A DNA stretch of 37,797 nucleotides from Gnetum montanum (lineage: Eukaryota; Streptophyta; Gnetopsida; Gnetales; Gnetaceae), in the NCBI GenBank assembly GCA_015680685.1, contig MNCI01035111.1:476359-514155 (forward strand), in the 5' to 3' direction. Below, piece after piece: positions 10,196 through 20,150 of this stretch. A program made the position numbers and the translations under genes. Below the pieces are notes generated by a model, which saw nothing but the letters and a program-made list of their open reading frames with translations, did not search any database and was not told the origin of the DNA. Position 1 is the first letter of the stretch. Every line of letters starts with the position of its first letter.

Positions 10196-11639
10196 TAATG
10201 TTTTTGGTATTTTAAAGCTTCAACACATCAATGGTAAAAATGAGGAAAAAACCATAAAGTTTATTCACCACACAAACATTTGACTTTGCATTAACCAAAT
10301 GATTCTAAGCTACATAAGCAAGGTAGCACTTTGGCAAAGTTTAGACACTTGTAATGGTGATGATTTAAAAGACATAAAAACAAACAAGGAAATTAACTTA
10401 CCCAAGGCAGGAAGAGCACTTCACACAAATTGGATGCCACAAGTCCAAGAAATGGCAAAGTAAAATTTGTTGTCATGTTAGAATTCTTTTTAGCTCTTTA
10501 TAGTTTTTGTGTGGCAACAGAGAGGCTTTGTTAGCACCTGGACGTCAACGAAGGCTTGTTGATGTCATTCCAGCCACCTAAAGTCATACTATAAGCAAGG
10601 AGGGTCAAGTAGGGCTAGGTAAAGGCTACGTTGGTGGAAGGTAGTCAACACATCACCAATTTGTCACAACCAATTACTTTCTTGTCAGAACTCGAAGGAA
10701 CATGTTGGAATGGTTCCAAGACATTTGAATGAAGCTAAAATCATTTTAGAGGGCTTGGAATCAAACATGAAACCTTAGAGTGTGATACAAGAGGCAAGGA
10801 TGCACTAATGAGAACTAATAACCTCAACTGAACATGTTAGACTACAAACATAGGGTGCACAAAACACTTTCCTAGATCTAGGGCTTCTAGTTAACATATA
10901 ATTTCCCATGATCGGATAAAGATGGTTGCATAGCTTTAACATTAAAGACACATTGACTAGTGCTAGACACATGACAACGTCCATGTAAAGAAACACAATT
11001 GTACAAATACTTTGACACATAACTCATTACAAGACTTCCACTTGAGAAAAATAAAACCAGGGGATGATGGCTAGAGAGAAAAATCCCTTGGTGTGCTTGT
11101 CAAACTAAAGGCACCTCTAGTGTGATGGATGATCTTTGGTGTATCCTTTTTGGTTTGTATTTACCGTTGATTGTTGTGCATGTCCCTCACTTATGATCCT
11201 CGAACACGTCTGCTTCACCTCCAAATCTACCTTTTAAGGAAGGCTCTCAAATTTTGAATCAAGCAAGTGTTCTCCAAGTGAGAATTAATGATGCTAAAAA
11301 TCATGTGAAATCTTTAAGCATTAAACCACCATTGAAAAAATCATGCATGAAAATAATAGTAAGTATAATCCCCAAGAAATGCATGAAGAATAACTTTGTA
11401 GCCCGATATCAAAGATGTACACAGATTTGATGATTGGATAAAACTAGAAAGCACATATCCAACGGTGTCTCTCACCCATGACTAAGTTAAAAGACATTCG
11501 CTCTAGACAATATTAACTAACAACATATACTAGAGAACACTAGCAAAACAACTACATATGTAAACTTGGGAGACAATAAACCAAAAAGAGTCTCTCCATA
11601 TGTGAGGGCTTTAGTGGTTGGATCCACTAGCACTTGTCA
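10196..11639. other. no gene recognised; possible minus-strand LTR promoter
   Basis: No convincing coding region. On the minus strand 10503-10494 reads CTATAAAGAG, a TATA-like box, with a GC-richer stretch (10510-10740) upstream of it as in an LTR U3. This would suit the 3' LTR of the minus-strand gypsy relic at 11640-11930. At 11100-11290 the minus strand weakly resembles a post-integrase tail (GEADVFEDHK). Confidence 0.25.
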
Positions 11640-11930
11640 TAGCAATGCATAACGTGTTGATCATCATGGAACATGGTGGACCAAAAATAGCCCATAAGTG
11701 GCAACTTTGTCATGGTTCTCTTTCCAACATAGTGCCCACCATAGACACCATGGTGCACGTGAGCTAAGACATCACCTTAGATTTCATCAGGAACACACCA
11801 TCTTACCAAGACATTAGGGCATCACTTGTATAGATGCTCTTTGACAATCAGGTAAGGCCTTACCTAGTGCTAGAATCTTTGGATTTTGCATTTATCCCAT
11901 CTAGGAGGAAGCTTTTGGGTCATCGGGTAA
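11640..11930 (-). pseudogene. Ty3/gypsy integrase zinc-binding domain relic
   Basis: The minus-strand frame reads YLIVKEHLYK, a stop, then VLVRWCVPDEI, a stop, then AHVHHGVYGGHYVGKRTMTK and MGYFWSTMFHDD, ending in HCYDKC. This is the H2C2 integrase N-terminal domain: two His (in AHVHHG and GGHYVG) and a final Cys-x2-Cys region, with the usual GYFWPTMF-like block. Stops and the loss of the following catalytic core make it a relic. It is closer to Athila/Tat-type integrase than to the gypsy relic at 6421-9120, but its sequence differs from element 3's own domain (about 34465-34600). It lies just past the N at 11964 where element 2's 3' LTR should be, so its placement next to element 2 may be an assembly join. 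Confidence 0.7.
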
Positions 11931-11963
11931 TTAAGGATGTCCACATACCATGAACATTAACAT

Positions 11964-11964
11964 N
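11964..11964. other. assembly join (N) at the 3' LTR border of element 2
   Basis: On the minus strand the sequence before N is ATTCAGTCATGGGG, identical in position to ATTCAGTCATGGGGGTA at 37593-37608, where element 3's 3' LTR begins. In element 2 the LTR is replaced by N and unrelated sequence. Confidence 0.85.
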
Positions 11965-12026
11965 CCCCATGACTGAATAAAAACTCATCCTCAAGTTCCT
12001 TATAATAATATCGGGAAGGTATGGGA

Positions 12027-12329
12027 TTATTGACTCAAAATGGAACTAATGGGATGACATGTGAACGGATCATCATTACAAGACATGAAAAAAATGGTGT
12101 TCATGACAACAAGAGTGAACACCTTATTACATTTGACATCAAGCTTTATTTGGCAACTAAGAGGGAAGAGAGAAGAGAAAATAAGTCTTGCTACTGCCAA
12201 TGCCAAGATTGCGCCTTTCATTGTCCGTCCATAAGCGCACCATCGATCTTGCTCTTCGCATAGTTGCGTCAGCACCACTCCATTCCAAGTGTTCCTTCTA
12301 GATCCAATCCATTGTTGCATGATTGCCAT
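12027..12329 (-). CDS. small hydrophobic 3' ORF of element 2
   Basis: This open frame of about 100 codons, starting MAIMQQW at 12329, lies between the long 3' region and the LTR border. It contains a hydrophobic stretch (residues about 40-58, AILALAVARLIFSSLFPLSC) and a second one (about residues 70-84, VFTLVVMNTIFFM), separated by a Lys-containing loop, so two membrane passes are possible. The homologous frame in element 3 starts at 37231 with about half the residues alike, keeps both hydrophobic stretches, and carries two stops. The position matches that of env-like ORFs in Athila-type elements, but no viral envelope motif is seen. An upstream ATG at 12344 is in frame; I prefer 12329 because it is shared with element 3. 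Function unknown. Confidence 0.5.
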   Translation of the reverse strand: MAIMQQWIGSRRNTWNGVVLTQLCEEQDRWCAYGRTMKGAILALAVARLIFSSLFPLSCQIKLDVKCNKVFTLVVMNTIFFMSCNDDPFTCHPISSILSQ

Positions 12330-12344
12330 TTGCACACACAACAC

Positions 12345-13929
12345 AATTTTTTATTAGCAAGGGTAAATGAATTTCAATGCAGTTGATACCTTGCTTCGGT
12401 GAAAGGTCCATTAGCTAAGTTGTGGTATGGTTGATTGCGGATCTGGAGATATAATATTGGTGACTACCAAAGGTGTAGGTGTTAGAAGAAAATCGAAAAA
12501 ATTTGGGTTTGAAGCCCCATGACTAAGAGCGAACCTTTGGTAGCGAGAGAATGGATAAAGAAAAGGAATAAGATAGATGGATAAAAAGAGACAACAGTAA
12601 CATCGATAAAGTGGATGTCAAGATGGAAATGAACAAAATAGAATGGACTGCAAAAACGTTAGTGGAAAGAAGTTAACTGATGCATAAAAGAGGAATGCCA
12701 GTGGGTCCTCCCCAAAGTAGCCTCATGCCTTTAATGCCCTGGCAAACCCACATTCAAAGAGTTCGTAGGCTCTGGGAATGTCATTCGAAACAAGAGTTAA
12801 ATTCTTAACCACAAGAATTTACCAAAAAGAAAATGATGCATCCACCAAGATATACACTAATGATACAACCGACAATGAGGTGAACAATGGAGAGAGGATG
12901 ATGGAAAGAGGAGGATGGAATGGAATCTCAAGAACAAGGTGATGTACAGCACCTTTTGTATTTAATGATTAATGTGACTTAGTAGATCTCATTCCAAATC
13001 CAGCCTTAAACCAACCACATCTAGTGACTTCGCATTAATGCATTCGACCAACCCATCCACTCAAAGTAACAAGAATTTCTTCACCTAAGAGCCACTATCA
13101 TTTCGACGAAATGAAGGAGGAGAGAATGGGAAGTGAGAAGGGCCTTAGTTAGAGGGAACATGTTCATTTTAGTTCCATAACTAGTTCTTGTAGCCCAAAC
13201 ATTTATTTCATCTAAGGGGTGTGCTTTGAATTCCCATAGTTTTTTTTTTTTTTTTGTATCTTTCATGGGAACCACATCATGCAAATACTTTGTTATTTTT
13301 ATTTTTATTTTCTCAACTTTCTAAGAATTGAGTAACATCGAAATGATAAGAAGACTCAAGAAGAAAACATCCAAGCACCCAAGAGAATGGCCAACACAAA
13401 TGCATCAAGTTCCCTTGAAATCACATCATTTTCAATCCTTAAGTCCTTCCTTAGTTTGAGGAATACCCAGTCACTGATTCATTAACGTTCTTATTATTTG
13501 AAGAAGGGATTGCATAATTCCAAGCCAAGAGAGACCATAGAATTTTGTGGATGGATGGATGAAGTGGACTCATTGCCTGTCATATCAAAAGAAACATACC
13601 TTAGTATCAACATCATGACTTAAAGGTAAAAACCAACATTAGCAATCAACATGAAAAAAGTTTAGACCATCATGAAGAACACTTATTAAATGACAAACTT
13701 ACAAGATGGATAACACACACACATAAAGAATATGAAAAAGTGTAACAATGTTGTAAAACAAAAACAAGAAAAGTTAAAGAAATTTGTAAACATAAAACTT
13801 GTAAAACAAAAAGGTGTAAAACAAAAATGTGTAAAACAAAAACTTAAAAGAACTGAGGGCCTCCAATGATCAGCATAGGTGGCCATCTCCCCCATGACTG
13901 AATGGAAAGGGAGAGATCCTAAGTAATGA
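12345..13929 (-). other. element 2 long 3' untranslated region
   Basis: It aligns on the minus strand, block by block, with element 3's 35640-37090. Shared landmarks are AGTCATGGGG motifs at 13888-13899 and 12515-12524, the repeated ACAAAA/TTTTGT tract (13740-13850), and a C-rich pyrimidine stretch. No conserved coding frame was seen. Open frames such as 13081-13284 and 13686-13895 are not preserved in element 3. Confidence 0.7.
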
Positions 13930-13940
13930 GTGCCTGTTTG
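13925..13940 (-). other. pol deletion junction in element 2
   Basis: Minus strand: AGAAATTCAAACAGG, equivalent to element 3 at 32700-32716, is followed at once by CACTCATTACTTAGGATCTC, equivalent to 35632 onward. About 2.9 kb (RT, RNase H, integrase) is absent. The exact breakpoint is uncertain by about 10 bases. Confidence 0.75.
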
Positions 13941-14091
13941 AATTTCTTAAAAGTTTCCAACTTCTCCCAATTGATGTTCTTAAATTAAGGGGTGGAAGTC
14001 AGCGATGCTCATATTCTAACGTATTTATGCCTTCGTTGTTGGTATGAGTTGTTCCCCTAGTTTGTTCCATGCATGTTGGTTGGTTGCTCTT

Positions 14092-14862
14092 TCAAGTAGC
14101 TGTCAACCATGGGGTGTCCACTACTTGTGTGGTTGCTACATACAGGCACCTTTGTATTTGTGTTTCTAGGGCACATCGGTTGCATGGAAGATATGCAGAG
14201 CATTCCTCCATGTCATCACCCTCTAAGTCACTGTATGTAATACATGGAACTTTCTTCTTCTTGATCTTTCCATAAATATTTACCTTAGATATCCCCAAGG
14301 AAAGATTGCGGATCCCTAGGTACACATCTATTGTACTTAGCCATGGCCTTCCCATTATAATTAGGAAGTCCCAATTGTTACTATTGACTTCTATCACCAG
14401 GAAATTGGTTGGGTATGACCAAACACACACAGTGGTAACTATGTCCTCCACCAATCCCAAGGGAATGGTAATGGACTGGTCAGCCAGTTCTAGTTGAATA
14501 TTGCTCTTCTTAAGTTGCGGTAGGTTCTAGGCTTGATACATTTCTCGTGAGATTAAGTTAACTTCGGAACCTGAGTCAAGAAGAGCCTTATGTGGTTCAT
14601 TCCCGGTGATTTGTAGATAGATTAAGGGGCTTCCAGGATTAGAGAGTTTCTTAGGAAGGTGGCCTACCTTGATCCAGTCGGTAACAGTATGCGTTAACAT
14701 AACTGTATGCGTTGGGCTTTGTTGTTGGACTGAAGGTGGTCCCAAAGTCTTGTATGTTGGAGAAGTATGCACAAAATAAACCACTTGTTGTTGTGAGAGC
14801 TTTTCTAGGCTTTTGGTTTTGAAGAGATGTCTTCTTATTGCAGTTGTTAGAACTAGCAACGA
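14092..14862 (-). pseudogene. aspartic protease of element 2
   Basis: This retropepsin cleaves the gag-pol precursor. Minus-strand frame from 14859: after a Gln/Thr/Pro-rich linker comes VTDWIKVGHLPKK, then SPLIYLQITGNEPHKALLDSG. The catalytic DSG (Asp codon 14577-14575) is intact. The frame passes one stop near 14525 and continues (14460-14092) with DIVTTVCVW, WDFLIIMGRPWLSTID and the IGILDLS-like end. IMGRPWL corresponds to the flap/ILG-type region, and element 3 has the same order. In element 2 it is in a different frame from the end of gag (14864), so a shift lies between them. After 14092 the sequence should lead to RT but is cut off at about 13930. The enzyme core looks nearly complete apart from the stop. 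Confidence 0.75.
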
Positions 14863-14863
14863 G

Positions 14864-17164
14864 TTAATTGTTTACGACTCTCGTAGCATTGCGTTGCTGC
14901 AGTTGAGTGGGGAGTTCTCCTTGCATTGTTGGAGTAGGTGGTATGGGAACTACCGGTGTAAGAGTGGTGGATGGATTAGGAGGATGGTATGGATGTGGAG
15001 CATCTCCTAGAGGAGAAGGAGTCCTTCTAAAGTACTCCCGAACTTGGTAGTGACGTTGGGGAGTTGTGTGACCCATAGAGTCACTAGGAGAAATTGGCTG
15101 CTGCACATAGTATCCATGTGGGTCTGGCTTCTAGTAAGGGTACTGCTATCATGGTGGTGGCATCCCCCATGACTGTGGGTGTTGCCACTGCTAATGTTGT
15201 CCGATGGGTTGTGGTGGAGTTCCACTTGGATAGTACGTTAACGGTTGGTGGAACTGTCTCGGGTTAAGAGCATACATCCCAGACTCTTGTAGATGTGAGA
15301 TGATTGGACAACATCCCTTAGGATGGTCATCATGGTAGATCTCACATCCACCGTCATTGTCTGTGTCTAAGTCCACAACCTCATCAGAGATAGTTATTTT
15401 CCTCTTACCCTTGTCACGTGTAGGGCCTAAATCTTTTCTTGTCACTACTTCATTCCTCGTTAGACTCCTCTACAATCTTTAGGATAGTTTCAATTTTACT
15501 ATCTAAGGAGCTCCACACTTCATCCACCTTAGCTGATACTTCTGTTGTTAGCTTTTGAATCAGCAAGGTTTTTCTATTCACCAACTCCTCGAGTGGTGAC
15601 TCATCCTCTTCATCGCAGAATCTCACTCCCTTCCTTCGAAGGGAGGGATCATGGTTGTATTCCTCCACACTCTCTCTTTTTGTAGCTCCCCTTATTCTTT
15701 GGCTACTTGCTCCAACAACCGATGAATTTCATGGGATCTAAGCTTGGATAATCTCCCTTGGGCATAAGTTCCAAGGGTTCTCCTAGTCTCATACCTTAGC
15801 CCATCTACGATGTGGCAAAGTTGGTTTCGTTGTGCATAACCATGGCCCGGCCAATGATGTAATAATGCGTAGTATCAGCCCATGGAAATATCCAAGGGTT
15901 TGTGATTAACTTGTTTCCATCCTTGGATCTGTTTACGCAAATTGAACACTCTGGAGTACGTCTGGTATTTATCGTTGAACAACTCTAACATCGTACTCCA
16001 TCTCCTAATGGTTTCCAGCTCTAAGGACCGGTACCAACTCTCTGCTTCCTTGATGAATGTCCTAGGGAACAACTTTAGTTTCTACCACTCATTTTCTATG
16101 TTTTGCAAGGTGCAGGCATCATGGAATGTCTATAAATGATTTTGTGGATCAGCATTATATCCCCTTTCAAAGCATAGGATATTGTTCATGTCTAAGCGCT
16201 TAATTCGGCTATCCTTTTGATGCCTTGTTGGTATCCTAACTACCTTCATGATATCTAGCAAAATTCAAGTTGCAAGTAGGGGCTTGTCATGATCATCTCT
16301 TTCATGACGTCTATGATGTCTACATTGTTCCCTACTTTCCCTTCGTTCATGCCTTGATTCTCGTGAGTTCCCTCGTCCTCTCTCTCAACTCTCTCGTCGA
16401 GGTCTCTCATTTTTCCTACCCTTATCCTCACCATTATGTTCTCTGTGGCTAGGCCCAAATGTGGAAGAAGAGGGTGAATGATGTGATGAAGGGGAAGAAG
16501 AAGGATAACCATCACCATGACGATGTTTCTTACCTTCCCTTCTACTGCTACGGCCCCGATCGTGATGACAATCTAAGTGCATGTCCTTGTCATGTGTTGT
16601 TGTTCCCTCAGTGAACAGTTGGTGTTCACAGGGATCAAAACCAGGGTTGTGTATCATGGAGTGTAAGTTCTGATACCCCACCTCCTCACTATCATTAGGA
16701 GGGGGAACATCCTTCGATAGAGAATCTGTTATAATGGGTTCACCATCTCCAATTTCACTTAGGACATGCGGGACCCCTTTGCTCTTCAACAGTGTATGAT
16801 GGCTCTCCTGCCTTGAGTCCCTTAAACATTGTGCGACTGTGGGATGGTAATCCCTCAAGTTAAAATCTACCGCAATGTATTCAGCATATAATTCAATCAT
16901 GCTTATCTGTGCCAGAGCACAAAGGATCATGTTGTTCACTGCACGTTCCGAGGGTAACACTATGTTACCTTGCAAGTCTCTCCAGCACATCTATTCATCC
17001 TGATGGAGGATAAAAGTAAAATCAGGTATATACTCATTGGGATGAGTATATACTATTCGGTACTATTGAGGAACTGGTGGATTTTGGTTATGTGTTTTAG
17101 ATTGTCGACTATTTCTTGTATAATCCCTAGGTGGTGTAATGCTCTTGTAAGAAGAAGAAGACAT
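14864..17164 (-). pseudogene. gag: gag of element 2, decayed
   Basis: Start ATG at 17164 gives MSSSSYKS, matching MSSSSHKS at 29357 in element 3. Order: N-terminal part (17164-16385) with EYIPDFTFILHQDE, RDYHPTVAQ and a Ser/His/Arg-rich stretch; capsid core (about 16300-15875) with RIKRLDMNN, a FPRTFIKEAESWYRSLELE block, and DKYQTYSRV; an acidic coiled region (15668-15450) in another frame; a short knuckle near 15330 (CEIYHDDHPKGCC, second Cys replaced by Tyr); and a Pro/Tyr/Gln-rich linker (15445-14864). Most parts share one frame, with a local shift at 15670-15450 and several stops. It is a clear relative of element 3 gag. The 61-bp duplication at 17138-17261 covers its start and is probably an assembly artefact. 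Confidence 0.8.
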
Positions 17165-17261
17165 TGTTATTTAATTCAGTGTGCTATTTGACCGTTATNA
17201 AATGCTCTTGTAAGAAGAAGAAGACAATGTTATTTAATTTGGTGTGCTATTTGACCGTTAT
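17138..17261. repeat. 61-bp duplication around an N (likely assembly artefact)
   Basis: AATGCTCTTGTAAGAAGAAG starts at 17138 and again at 17201. Both 61-bp copies end in GACCGTTAT, with an N (17199) between them. They differ at a few bases. Elements 1 and 3 have one copy. Confidence 0.85.
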
Positions 17262-17350
17262 ATAATTTTTTTTAATTAACCCCAAGGTTTTTTTAAGCTC
17301 CCAACGATGTGGATAATTTCCTATGTTCTACTTAGCGCACAAACACTTAG

Positions 17351-17368
17351 TCCTCGGCAACGGCGCCA
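17351..17368 (-). other. primer-binding site of element 2 (tRNA-Asp type)
   Basis: On the minus strand TGGCGCCGTTGCCGAGGA matches the complement of the plant tRNA-Asp 3' end with one mismatch (G to A). It lies one base from the LTR end. It is the best preserved of the three sites. Confidence 0.9.
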
Positions 17369-18070
17369 ATGATGAGTGGTGAGGTATCCCAACACTCAAC
17401 CATACGAATATGAGTGTTACACACGTGATCTGGTTGAACTCCACAGACTACGTGCCTACACACCTCATGGAACACTTAAGTTTAATCATTCATTATCTTC
17501 CCAGACTTACTTGTAGTTGTCACAGTGTATGGTTAAGTAAGTCCGAGGTATATGATTTTTATATCTTTTCTATTTTATCTCTATGCTATTGAGGTGAAGG
17601 GTTGAAAGGACTAATTAACTAACTTTAACTAACTAACTACCTTAATTAACCTAGTGTCAGCATCCGTTCCCACTTACCGTTCACACCCTGAACCAATGCA
17701 ACCTTGGCTATCAAATGCTAATCGTTACTAGGATCACCAAGCATAACGCGCGTGCTCGAAGCGGTCATACTGAGGCACTTAACTAGGAGAGAACGGTTGA
17801 GAAATAATTAATTACTAATAAAGCATGTAAATGATAAACAATAAATAAAAGTCCTAATTAGCCTATTCCATGCACTGCAAGGTTTATCCAAGAAGTTTGT
17901 CTTTAGTTTCGTACACAAACATGTGTTCAGGTACAATATTTGCTCGAATAAAGATCCATTCACTTTGGAGTTCCTACTGCGGGCACATGGAAAATATTCT
18001 ATCTCTAGAGAGTTCAAACTGCCAGAGTTTCCCTATGGTCTAGGCCTAGATGGAAAACAAGGGAGATCCG

Positions 18071-18090
18071 CCTCTTATTTATAGACTTGG
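18071..18090 (-). promoter_or_regulatory. LTR core promoter of element 2
   Basis: CTATAAATAAGAGG on the minus strand, conserved at about 5522-5534, 28480-28492 and 37671-37683, is a TATA box. Transcription would start about 30 bases downstream and run through gag. Confidence 0.7.
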
Positions 18091-18098
18091 TGGCGCAC

Positions 18099-18231
18099 CG
18101 CGATATCGCATACGGGATATCGCAGGGGATGACACGATATCGCATATGCAATATCGCATGGGATGCGATATCGCGATGGCCACAATATCACATACGTGAT
18201 ATCACAGCCCATGTGGTATTGTGTCCCATCA
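18099..18231 (-). repeat. U3 palindrome array GATATCGC, about eight copies
   Basis: Eight cores of the type (G/A)ATATC(G/A)C recur every 13-20 bp between the LTR start and the TATA box. Several are the perfect palindrome GCGATATCGC; others have decayed to CAATATCGC, TGATATCAC or GGTATTGTG by C/G-to-T/A changes. Confidence 0.85.
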
Positions 18232-18946
18232 GTCTAGTTTTCTAAATAGGAAGAGAAGATCATCTAGAAGATTAGGATGGAATGAAGAAGAAAGACTATA
18301 AAGAAGGGATAGGCTATGATTAAGGTAGTGGTTCATAATAGGCCAAGATAAGGATCTCTAAGGAACCCAAGAAGGCCTAATTCACATAAGATTGACCAAA
18401 AAGAAAAATCCTAAATGAGATCTATCATGAGTAATAGGAAAAGGTAGGTATTGTAAAGATGTAGTCATGTAGAAGAATAAGTTATAAAGAAGTATTTTGT
18501 AAAGTCCAGTGAAGTTAAGTTAGCAATGACTTAATGAATTATAAGAGAAGTTTGTGAAGTTAAGCTCGAGAGGAACTTAATGAAGTACAGTGAACCAAGC
18601 CCAAATACAAGAGTTTTTAAAAGATTAAGTTATAAACTATAGTCATGAGTATTTCATATTTTATAATGGATAAGTGAATATGAACCAAGAGGACATGCAC
18701 TACTAAGAAAAGTAATGTAACAAGAAGTTCTTAGCAAGGCAAAGCCTAGAGATATAGCAAGCCCAAAGATGATGTTATGAAGAACCAAAATAAGAAACAA
18801 GTATCAAGTCATGGAATCAATACAATGTAACTCTATTTATCATAAGAGGATTTGTAAGTAGCCAAGTTAGTAAGAGTTACAATATTTAGAACTATTGAGA
18901 ATACGAGTAGTAATCATTATGAATAGAGCTACAATATTACATATTC
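18232..18946. other. no gene recognised
   Basis: A-rich sequence beyond element 2. No domain, repeat or RNA gene was recognised. It may be decayed pol of the relic whose tail follows at 18947. Confidence 0.3.
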
Positions 18947-19268
18947 ATGCTATTGATATTATTATCATTTTTGAAAAGTGAATCTCCCTATAAAAGATCC
19001 TCAAACATTAATGTTCTATTTAAATTAACACAAGGTAACATCAATAAATTGAAGGCGACTACTGATAAGTCCAAGCCTTCAATGAAGATGAAGGTAATTG
19101 TACTTAAAAGGAAGCAAACTTCTAGTACTTAGGGAGTGAAGAGGCATGCGTACTTGATCCATTGGAGGGATCAATCAGCTAATGATATTGTACAGGTCCA
19201 TGAGACTAAACTTGTTGAGCAAGGAATAACTTCTAACCCTACTCCCTTGTTACATGAGTTTATTTTTT
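18947..19268 (+). pseudogene. possible Ty3/gypsy pol C-terminus (chromodomain-like tail)
   Basis: An open frame (18947-19129) ends in a Lys-rich stretch, and after a stop the same frame continues RHAYLIHWRDQSANDI, then LVEQGI, then LLHEFIF before a stop near 19268. YLIHW...W-like spacing followed by an acidic helix resembles the chromodomain-like end of some plant gypsy integrases (YLVKWKG...ATWE), but the second Trp is missing and the match is weak. A purine-rich stretch (19270-19293, AAGGGTAGGAGAGTTGGTGA) and an LTR-like region follow, which supports the reading. Confidence 0.35.
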
Positions 19269-19293
19269 GAAGGGTAGGAGAGTTGGTGAGGGA

Positions 19294-20150
19294 TACTTCT
19301 TTTGATCTTCTTTTTCTTCCATATTGATGAATTTTGTAAGTTTTGGATGCTAGAAAGATGTCTTGGAGGTCAAGAAGTCATCTTAGCAAAGAACTAGGAT
19401 GAGATAGAAGAGGTCCCATATGTATGGGAGACATATCTATTAAGAGTTGGTTTATGTTAGGAGACATCCCACATGTGAAGGAGATGTCTTTGTTAGGAAG
19501 GATACGTCCCAACCATATGGAAGACATCTTAGAAAAGACATTCCAATTTGATGGGAGACGTTTCATATGAGACAACTCAAACCTAGAGGAGATGTCTTAC
19601 CTTTGAAGAAGACATCTCACACATCCACAAGATGTCTCACCTAAATGTTGTAGTTGATAGCAAGATGTCTTGGAAAAGATGGGGATGACCTGTATATTTA
19701 TGGAAACTTCCAAAGTAGTAGTTCCAAGTTAGAAAACAACTAAAATAAGATGAGAAAAGATATAAATAGCTTAACATCTTCAAGTTGAGTTTGAGAAAAG
19801 GCCTATAGAGTTCTTGTCCTCAATTTCTAATAAGTATTGTTGTTTCATGTTTTGGTCATGAGATAAGAGGAGAGATTGAGAGTGATATGAGAGCACATGT
19901 GTAAGAGTGCATGAGTGTGTATGCAGCTCTTGGATCAATTGTGTGAGTTTGGCCTTTGTGTCTCTTGTGTATACTATGTGTTTGGATCTTCATCCTATGT
20001 TTGTAAGATAGATCTCATTCGATTGTATATTTCATTTAGAATAATTTTTGTGTGGTTGTAAAGCCTCACACTTTGCAATATTGTTAAGTGTTTGTGAGTG
20101 GATTTTGTTGTTGTGGGTGTTGAAACCAATGATTATAATCTTTCTTACAT
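19294..20150 (+). repeat. candidate 3' LTR with repeated GACATCTC motifs
   Basis: After the purine-rich stretch at 19270-19293 comes a region with about twelve copies of AGATGTCT or its complement AGACATCT (19352-19670). A TATA box (TATAAATA, 19761-19768) and a T-rich downstream part follow. This is the U3, TATA, R-U5 order of an LTR. Neither end was pinned down and no partner LTR is in the window. Confidence 0.45.

Larger units (their letters stand above)
11965..18231 (-). mobile_element. Athila/Tat-like LTR retrotransposon, element 2 (gag-protease only)
   Basis: Minus strand order: 5' LTR (18231-17370), PBS (17368-17351), gag (from 17164), protease (about 14860-14090), then a direct jump near 13930 to the 3' region, a small ORF (12329-12027) and the purine-rich LTR border (11965). 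Sequence on both sides of the jump aligns with element 3, showing that about 2.9 kb coding for RT, RNase H and integrase was lost. The 3' LTR is missing at the N. It is close to element 3 in sequence throughout. A copy keeping LTR, PBS, gag and protease but no pol would need enzymes from relatives. Confidence 0.85.
17370..18231 (-). repeat. 5' LTR of element 2
   Basis: 862 bp. On the minus strand it begins TGATGGGACAC at 18231 and ends CACTCATCA at 17370. The TATA box (TATAAATAAG, minus strand, 18073-18084) is preceded by a dense array of GATATCGC palindromes (18099-18231). The body aligns with element 3's LTR: the CTTATTTATAG, GAATAAAGATCC and CATACGAATATGAG blocks are shared. The element's other LTR is missing, so no LTR divergence or target-site duplication can be read. 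Confidence 0.9.

Noticed and set aside
19352-19670. CRISPR-like array
   Set aside because: The repeated motif is only about 8 bases, in both orientations and unevenly spaced, in plant retrotransposon DNA.
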